Assembly (NCBI GenBank): GCA_021234155.1
Contig: JAJEKV010000024.1
Span: 17,321,030 to 17,385,029, forward strand
Direction: 5' to 3'
DNA length: 64,000 nucleotides
From: Isoetes taiwanensis
Taxonomy: Eukaryota; Streptophyta; Lycopodiopsida; Isoetales; Isoetaceae
Shown here one piece after another: positions 46,166-55,100 of the stretch. Position numbers and translations under genes: made by a program. The notes beneath the pieces were generated by a model. That model did not search any database and was not told the origin of the DNA. It saw nothing but the letters and a program-made list of their open reading frames with translations. Positions within the stretch are counted from its first letter, which is position 1. The number at the start of each line of letters is the position of its first letter.

Positions 46166-49100
46166 ATGAAATACGTGGCCAAATATTGCATGCAGCACAC
46201 ACAAGAGGAGAGGGCAGACCAACGAGAGAACCCAAACATCGCAAGAATGGCGGAGAAAGGAGTGGAGCGGCTGAGGAGCGAGGCACCGGAGAAGGTCGGT
46301 GGTAAGGTCCTCGAAGAGGGGGAGACTTTTGATGCTGTCGGTTCAGTTCTGAAGGCCGGGCTTGACCAACTGGTGCCTGCCAGTCATCATCCTCATTTCT
46401 GCCTTGCACGCCACCGCCTGGCTGCCTCCTCTGAACTGCAGCTCAACAATGCTATTAAGTTGTTCATTCTTCCTTTGCTTTTTTTTTTTTTTTTTTTAAT
46501 CATATGTTTCTGCTTGTGCCTTATGGGTGTTTTGCACACAATAAGGTTAGTGTCTAAGAGTTGCATGGTTAACTTTATTAGATACATGTGTTAAACATTA
46601 AGATCTATTTATGGGGTACCATGGAAGGATAAGGAGGGCACCATTGACATTACCTTAGTGTTGAAAAGGGAACTTAAGCTATAGCGTAAAAAATAAGACC
46701 TATAGGGTATTTTCCCCTTTTCTTTAAAATAAGAGCATATGCCAGTTTAAGGAACCGTGATAATTTATGACGAATTTTAGGGTTTTGACCATAATGTAGC
46801 AGGGGAGCCCGACTCCAAATGTGGCTTTGATGACCCTTTAATGAAAAAATTTTTCTAAGATTGAGGCTGGATATTTGATAATGGGCTTTAATTCCGATGG
46901 CTGGTCTGGTAGCCATACTCCTGAGGATGAATATGCGCCAGATGTAGAAACGGAAAGAGAACTCCTTTGGTGCAAAAACACAGAAAAATTTGAGAGGTTA
47001 AGGATGAATAGGAGAGGTGCTGGTCGCGGCTATGACACCAAACGTGGCTTTGAAGGAACCAGAGGTGGTTATTTGGCTAAAAGGGGCAGCAGCTTTAATC
47101 GAAATCCGGCAGGATTCTACAGAAGCAATAACAGTAATGAACATTTTGTGCCTGAGACACAGCCAAATGAAGAAGATTTGGACTCTGACAATGAAGACCT
47201 ACAGGTATAATGCAATGTAAAAATTTGCTGGGCTTTTTATGAAAACTTTTTTTAGTATTTGCTTACGGTTGGTGCATGATCCGACCTGTTATAAAGCTGA
47301 GTTATTGGTTAACGCTTGCAAATGCATGGAGGTAAGCATGTTAACAGAATATCTAATACATGCAAAGAGTAAGTACTTTTTGCAATAAGGGTGAACGATA
47401 TTTCATATTCTGATTTCTGTTGCAGTAAATGGTCTACCGTGATTATGGGTTATAGATAAAACAAATGGGTTGAATATAGGCCAGGGCAGCCCCTTTGCAA
47501 ACTGATTACTGGCGTTTCTCTTCTGATAGATTAAAATGTCTCAGTAGTGTGTTAAGATACTATATAATAAATCCTCTTGTGACCTTAAGACTAGACCGAT
47601 TTTTTACTTTTTGATAAAAATTTTGTTTGATGGTTGAAGATGTTAGACTGTACATGTTTAATAGATTCTCGGACATCAAGAGCAAAGGGTGCATTAGGTG
47701 AAGGGCGAAGAGCCAAGAATCACCTAATGTACCTTTTGGCCCTTGGGTCGTTACCGAGTCTATCGCTAACGTGCTCATGGTTGGCTGCAGGTACGTGGTG
47801 ATTCTTCTCCTAATGCATTCTCTTTGCTGTTATGATGTAAGGGTGGTCGAAACGGATGTACTAGGTCTAAATGAATCAATGTGGTTGATGGACTTAATCT
47901 GCTACAAAGGTTAAGTCAATTTTTCGGATTAACAGTTTGGGATAAACAGTGACTAGGGCTACTTGCTCATATGGTATGATATTTGAAATTTTGTGAAGTT
48001 TTGGATACTGTTACACAATGAGAATGGAAAGGCAAAACATTCTAGTGATATTTACATAGGTAACAGCATAACTTTTAACTTATTTGGTATCCAAATCTTA
48101 CAAGTAGACGCTTATATGCCTTTTGTATTCAAGGGGAAAGTTTAAACAGGTGGATTACTACATGTATGGCGTATCTTCTATTATGTCCAGACCATATTTT
48201 CTGTTTTTAATTCTGCTTGGATAAGCTACATTGTGCAATGACAATTCTAGGTTATATACTAAAGTATAATATGGGAAAGGATATTTTGAATGCTGGTTGG
48301 GAAACTGGTCCTACTTATCTGTATAGCTTAAATATCCCAAAGCTGAAATCTGGTAGGTGGTTGTGTGTATAAAAAATGAACCTTGCAGGTGCAACGTATT
48401 TAACCAGAGAGTCAATAAAGTAGAGTAGCAATGCTACTAAACATGTAGTACCCTTTGTCAAAAATGACGGAAGGTATAATACCCTTAAAGGGGAACAGAC
48501 TTTATTTTCCTAGCATAATAGATGGATATGGGCTTACATTACAGTTTTGGAACAAAGACCCCAGGGGTATTTCGATAATGGCAAATTAAGGAACAGTTAC
48601 TAACACGGGTTGAAGACTAAAATAATATGAAGGTTGAGTTCTTAGTGACCATTTAATTGGTTAACTGAGTTTAAAATATTATTGGTTGTTTCTACAGTAT
48701 GTGTAGCATGGTCACAACTATTGTAATTAAGGAATTAATAATGGGATATTGAGGAACCAATATGCATAGTGTGAAGTTATATAGGTTGAAGCATACCTTA
48801 ATGACTAAGGCTAGAGGCCCATCTTTTCCTCACTGATAGCAGGAGCTACTATTTGTTGGGAGTATGTAAATACTACAGTAGGTTGTTTAAATTGTGCACT
48901 AAGGTGACTGCGTATAAACTTTATTTGTCCTTGTAACTATTTGGGGATGTAAATAGTAAACCTGTTACCCATAGATTGATGTACCAGACTATGATCTGCT
49001 AGATTGTAGTATGGAATGATTAGGCTACGGAGGGATTGACCAAAGTAGTCAGATGAGCTAGTAGGATTGTTGTCCGAACTAGTTTAGTCCGGGTTTTTTT

Positions 49101-52100
49101 TAGACACTTCATTTCTCTAGTTTAACTAGAGTTGCATCATATCTATTGGAAGTAACAAGGTTGAACTATATGTTTTTATTGGTTATTTACTTATTGGCTT
49201 ATTACTACAGGATGATGAGGAGGAGCAACCAGACCATATTGAGTTTGTACCTCCTTGCTGGAATAGAGATCTTGGACCTGTTGGATATGCAGCAAGCAAA
49301 ATTACATGTCCAAGTAATGCCGTGCAGACAGTCCTATGCTGCATCAAAAATCACCAGGTGCACATTTTACTGCTGGAAAAAGAAGCTAGCAGAAAACCTG
49401 AGGAGTTATCCGCCATATCTCACTTAGGATTTAATGATTGGTTGGAGTTGGTCCCTAGACTAAATAAGCTTGGTGAGGACTGGGATGAGATCAGCAAACT
49501 TATTGATGAAATTTATGCTGGCTTACCAACCAAAGTGTATCATTGTACCATGGAAGAAGATACAGCCAAAAATCTGTTTTTCAAAGGTGTGCTGGCCCTT
49601 GAAAAGGCTAATAAAATTAAAAAATCCAGCCTTAGTGACACAGTCATCCAAAAGACAGCAAATGCTAATGACTCGGAGGATGAAGAGGACCCCTTTGGGG
49701 AGTCACTTTTATCTGAACAAGATAAAATAGCCATGAGCAAAAAAGGAGGTAACAGATGCAATGGGGATGATGATAGTGACTTTAGCTTTACGCTACATAA
49801 CTGCCACCTCTTCCCCATAATTTCTGAACGACTAGTGGAAAGCCATGCCATGTTTTGCAATCAAGGCATATGGAGGACAAAGAATTTTGGAGCATTGGCT
49901 CCTATCAGCAGAACGTCTTGGATCATGCTTGGAGGTATAACTGCTGAACAAGAAAAGATGGCTAAGGTAGCAGCCGAAAAAATGGAGAAAATTATATACA
50001 AGGAAAAATTTAAACTGAACATTGATCATCGCTTTTTTGATAAAAAATGTGACAAGGACACGTTTATTTATGTGAGGCAGAAAGGGCACATGGCGTATTC
50101 AACTATCAGACGAGATGCTTTCTATGTTAAGAGGGTATGGAGAAGCATGTGCCCGTATTTTAAATGTGTTTGTGAACCTAGAGTTAAGGGTAATGCATGT
50201 AAGGACAATATGACTTGGCTGGACCATGCAGTCTGGTACATGTTCAACAACTTAGATGCTGTTTTTCCTGGTATGTCAGTGGTGGCCCAAATGGTTTCAA
50301 TGAGAAAGCTGATGAAGACAACATTAAGAGACAGTATAATAGCTTATATTTCTTATTTGGAAGTAAGAAACACGCTTATCAGCATGACATTATCACTTGC
50401 TGCGGACCCTTGGGCAGACTTAAAAATAGAGCTCCCTATGTGTAAAATGACGGTTATTTGCGAGAAAAGCATTAAGCCTGCGTCCTTTATGAAAAGTATT
50501 GAAGCTGGATCCAGCAACATGGCGGACAGAAAATCAAAACAGTCTAAAACTAAGACTCTTTCATATGGTTCAATTATGGTATATGCCCCACCAAGAATTA
50601 CGGTGTTACCTGGGCAAAGTGACTCCAGTATTGCAGATAACTCCAACATTGAGCAGATCTGTACACCAAGTAATGCAGGTGGCTCTGTCTCTAAGCAGAA
50701 CCAGGGGCCTACTTTAAAAGATGGAGATGGTGTCATACAACGACTAAAATATGACAAATAGGTATGAATTCTTCATAGTATGAATTTTCTTTCCTATAAT
50801 GTATGAATTATGTTATAGGATGATCTATGTGTATATTCTTTTTGGGCCATATAATGGCACCAACAATTCGTATTGTCTGGCCTTTCTAAATTATGAAAGG
50901 ACCATTTGACATTTAAAGCTGACATGCCATTGTCCATGTTCAGCTACAACTGATGGAGATGGAATCATCCAACAATTAAAATATGTACAAAAAAAAGGTA
51001 TGAATCCTTTACAATTGTATTTGAGTTTCCTGTATTATAAGAATGCAGTTATATGTTTATTGGTTAAACTTTTTTTGAGGCACATAATAACACAAGTTAT
51101 GCATATGATTTATGCTTACTAAGATATGAAAAGACCTAGTGACATACTATGCTGGCATGCAACTGTCCATGTTCAGCTTTTATGTAATTCATTCCCTGGA
51201 TACAAGTTGGATGAGCGACCTATCCATGACCACCATTACACCTTTAGGAAGCTAATATAAGAACCCTGCAATAACAAATAGCTAAATGTTTACAGATTTC
51301 TAGAATCATCACCAGAGACTGTCAAGGCAGGGGCCACTTGCTGGAGAATAAAGAGAAAAATAGGAGAAAAGTGGTACATTGTTTCTTCTTGTCTAAAATA
51401 ATGGACAAGATCTGTATCCCCAAAATAGTATGTAGACATATGAAGAAGTGTTTAGGGGATGTAGGGGAGCAGATCATGGAACTAACAATGTTCTCATGGA
51501 AATACACTGAAAGCTTGAAGGAATTAAGCTACAAGCCGTACTATGTATTTGCGCAGGACATGGAGACTGTGTGCCCATGCAGTAATCCAAGCCTTAAGAA
51601 ATTTATTGATCCCAAAATCGGGCATATCCGGACAACTGATCTCAGGGTAATCAAATGCAAGATTCTCAGGAACCTATTTAGTAAAGGGCTTGAACATATC
51701 CCAGATAAAGCATTGATTTGGAGGGACCTAAAGGCTGAACTGAGAAAAGTCTGCGATTCTATTTTTGAATGGCACAAGTACCAATTCCCTGATATTAGTG
51801 AAAGTGACAAGCTGGAAGTAATTAATGGGATACTCGAGCAGGCTAGCTCTGAAATAAGTGAATTGTGTCAGAAAAGTTTAGCAAAAAAATTTCCTCTAAA
51901 TGACCCTACTGTCATTAAAAATATGGAGTGGCTGACTAAAAACTTCTACATTTCTGGGGTGGACAAGGCGTCCAATAACCCATCATTCATTTGTCCAAAA
52001 CATATAAAGGACATGGCTTTTAATAGATTATGCAGTGCTGACTTTATGCCTTTAGGGCAAGAAAAAGAAAACTTGGTTGATGACCTCACAGGAGTAATAG

Positions 52101-55100
52101 AAAGATTTATCGAAGGACCACCAGTTGAACGTGAAAAATTACCATATCTGTTAGGCCTATTTAAAGCCCACAAGTCGGAATATAGGTGGATAACAAACGC
52201 ACATGGCACTATATTTACTGAAATAGCACAGATCATTACAGTGGTACTAAAAGAAATTCTGAACTTATGGCCAGAAATATCTAAAGATATCTGTGCAAAT
52301 ATCCATACCTTCGTGGGCAGCAAGTTAAATGTTAACTGGATGGTTAGCTCAATATATGATGTGGCTATAAATTTGCCAGCTAAGATTGAGGAGGTGTATG
52401 TGGCTGACATAACTAAGTGTTATGAAAGCATACCGATTCTCGGGGATAATGGTATTTGTTGTACCAGTGAAAAAGTAATCAATGCTACTTGGAATTATAT
52501 GAAAAGTAAAAATCGGAAATTTGAACTATGGATTAAACACTCTAGTGGGGGTATGGTGACAACTAAATGGTTTAAGGCCGCTCCAAAGGGTAAGTGCTGG
52601 TCCATGATGAGCAGAAAGAAATTCGTTACCATAAACAATTGGCTGTTAACTAATTGTTATGTTAAAATGGGAAAAGGAATTTGGCAGCAGATCAAGGGCA
52701 TCCCTATGGGATTTTCATGCAGCCCTAATTGGTGCAATATATATCTTGCATGGTTTGAATTGGAATTTATTAGAAATTTGGCAAAGCAAGGGAGGTTTGA
52801 GGAGGTTAAACAGTTTAAACATGTTTTCCGTTATATGGATGACCTTTTGGCCATCAATTGCCCCAATATTAAGAACTTTCTCAGCAGAAGTGGACAGGAA
52901 AATACACATGATCCCTAGCTATATGATCTCAATATCCTGGAAATTAAGGAAGAGACTATGTATACAGAACATACACCAGGTGTGCAATTTGGCAGCAGTG
53001 CAAATTTCCTTAATATGACAATACAAGTGTACGATAGGTCACTTGGCATATTTCAAACAGTGAAATATGATAAAAGAAGGTCATTACCCTTTGATTCTAT
53101 TAAGTTTGTACACGCATGCAGTTGCAGGCCATATTTCCAGGCCAGGAATGTGATAATCTCACAGGTTATGCCATGTCTATATGTTAATACTAATCCAAGC
53201 TTGGCAACCAAGGATATTATGGAGCTGGTGTGGCAATTTGTGCATAATGGATTTGAAGAAGGAGGATTGAAGAAAAGAATTGTTAAGTATATCAAATACA
53301 ATGAATTCCCTGGTCTCAAATATGACATCAATACTCTACTGCAGATGATCAAGGAATATTAAGAGGTACGTTTATGACTGTGGTGTGAAAGCTAAATGTA
53401 ACTGTGGAATAATTTTTTATCCAGGAGCAAACTATAGGGTTATAAAAGACCCCTACTGTAACAAGTAGGGGTCTGCTCACCCTATTAGTTACAGTATATT
53501 CTGTTTTGTCCTTTTCGTAAGTTGTTTCAAATGAAAGGGATGGATTTGTTGTCTGTTAAAACAGGGGTCCTTTATAATCCTACGGAAGGAGGTAGGGTTT
53601 TTTTTATCATATGTTTCTGCTTGTGCCTTATGGGTGTTTTGCACACAATAAGGTTAGTGTCTAAGAGTTGCATGGTTAACTTTATTAGATACATGTGTTA
53701 AACATTAAGATCTATTTATGGGGTACCATGGAAGGATAAGGAGGGCACCATTGACATTACCTTAGTGTTGAAAAGGGAACTTAAGCTATAGCGTAAAAAA
53801 TAAGACCTATAGGGTATTTTCCCCTTTTCTTTAAAATAAGAGCATATGCCAGTTTAAGGAACCGTGATAATTTATGACGAATTTTAGGGTTTTGACCATA
53901 ATGTAGCAGGGGAGCCCGACTCCAAATGTGGCTTTGATGACCCTTTAATGAAAAAATTTTTCTAAGATTGAGGCTGGATATTTGGTAATGGGCTTTAATT
54001 CCGATGGCTGGTCTGGTAGCCATACTTCTGAGGATGAATATGCGCCAGATGTAGAAACGGAAAGAGAACTCCTTTGGTGCAAAAACACAGAAAAATTTGA
54101 GAGGTTAAGGATGAATAGGAGAGGTGCTGGTCGCGGCTATGACACCAAACGTGGCTTTGAAGGAACCAGAGGTGGTTATTTGGCTAAAAGGGGCAGCAGC
54201 TTTAATCGAAATCCGGCAGGATTCTCTGACGTATAATAACAATAAATGAACATTTTGTGCACGAGACCTGACCAAATGAAGAAGATTTGGACTCTGACAA
54301 TGAAGACCTACAGGTATAATGCAATGTAAAAATTTGCTGGGCTTTTTATGAAAACTTTTTTTAGTATTTGCTTACGGTTGGTGCATGATCCGACCTGTTA
54401 TAAAGCTGAGTTATTGGTTAACGCTTGCAAATGCATGGAGGTAAGCATGTTAACAGAATATCTAATACATGCAAAGAGTAAGTACTTTTTGCAATAAGGG
54501 TGAACGATATTTCATATTCTGATTTCCGTTTGCGTAAATGGTCTACCGTGATTATGGGTTATAGATAAAACAAATGGGTTGAATATAGGCCAGGGCAGCC
54601 CCTTTGCAAACTGATTACTGGCGTTTCTCTTCTGATAGATTAAAATGTCTCAGTAGTGTGTTAAGATACTATATAATAAATCCTCTTGTGACCTTAAGAC
54701 TAGACCGATTTTTTCTGTTTGATAAAGCTGTTTGATGGTTGAAGATGTTAGACTGTACATGTTTAATAGATTCTCGGACATCAAGAGCAAAGGGTGCATT
54801 AGGTGAAGGGCGAAGAGCCAAGAATCACCTAATGTACCTTTTGGCCCTTGGGTCGTTACCGAGTCTATCGCTAACGTGCTCATGGTTGGCTGCAGGTACG
54901 TGGTGATTCTTCTCCTAATGCATTCTCTTTGCTGTTATGATGTAAGGGTGGTCGAAACGGATGTACTAGGTCTAAATGAATCAATGTGGTTGATGGACTT
55001 AATCTGCTACAAAGGTTAAGTCAATTTTTCGGATTAACAGTTTGGGATAAACAGTGACTAGGGCTACTTGCTCATATGGTATGATATTTGAAATTTTGTG

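Noticed and set aside
51401-53362. Telomerase reverse transcriptase
   Set aside because: The motif C is YMDD rather than the LVDD-type of telomerase, and no telomerase RNA-binding domain is recognisable upstream.
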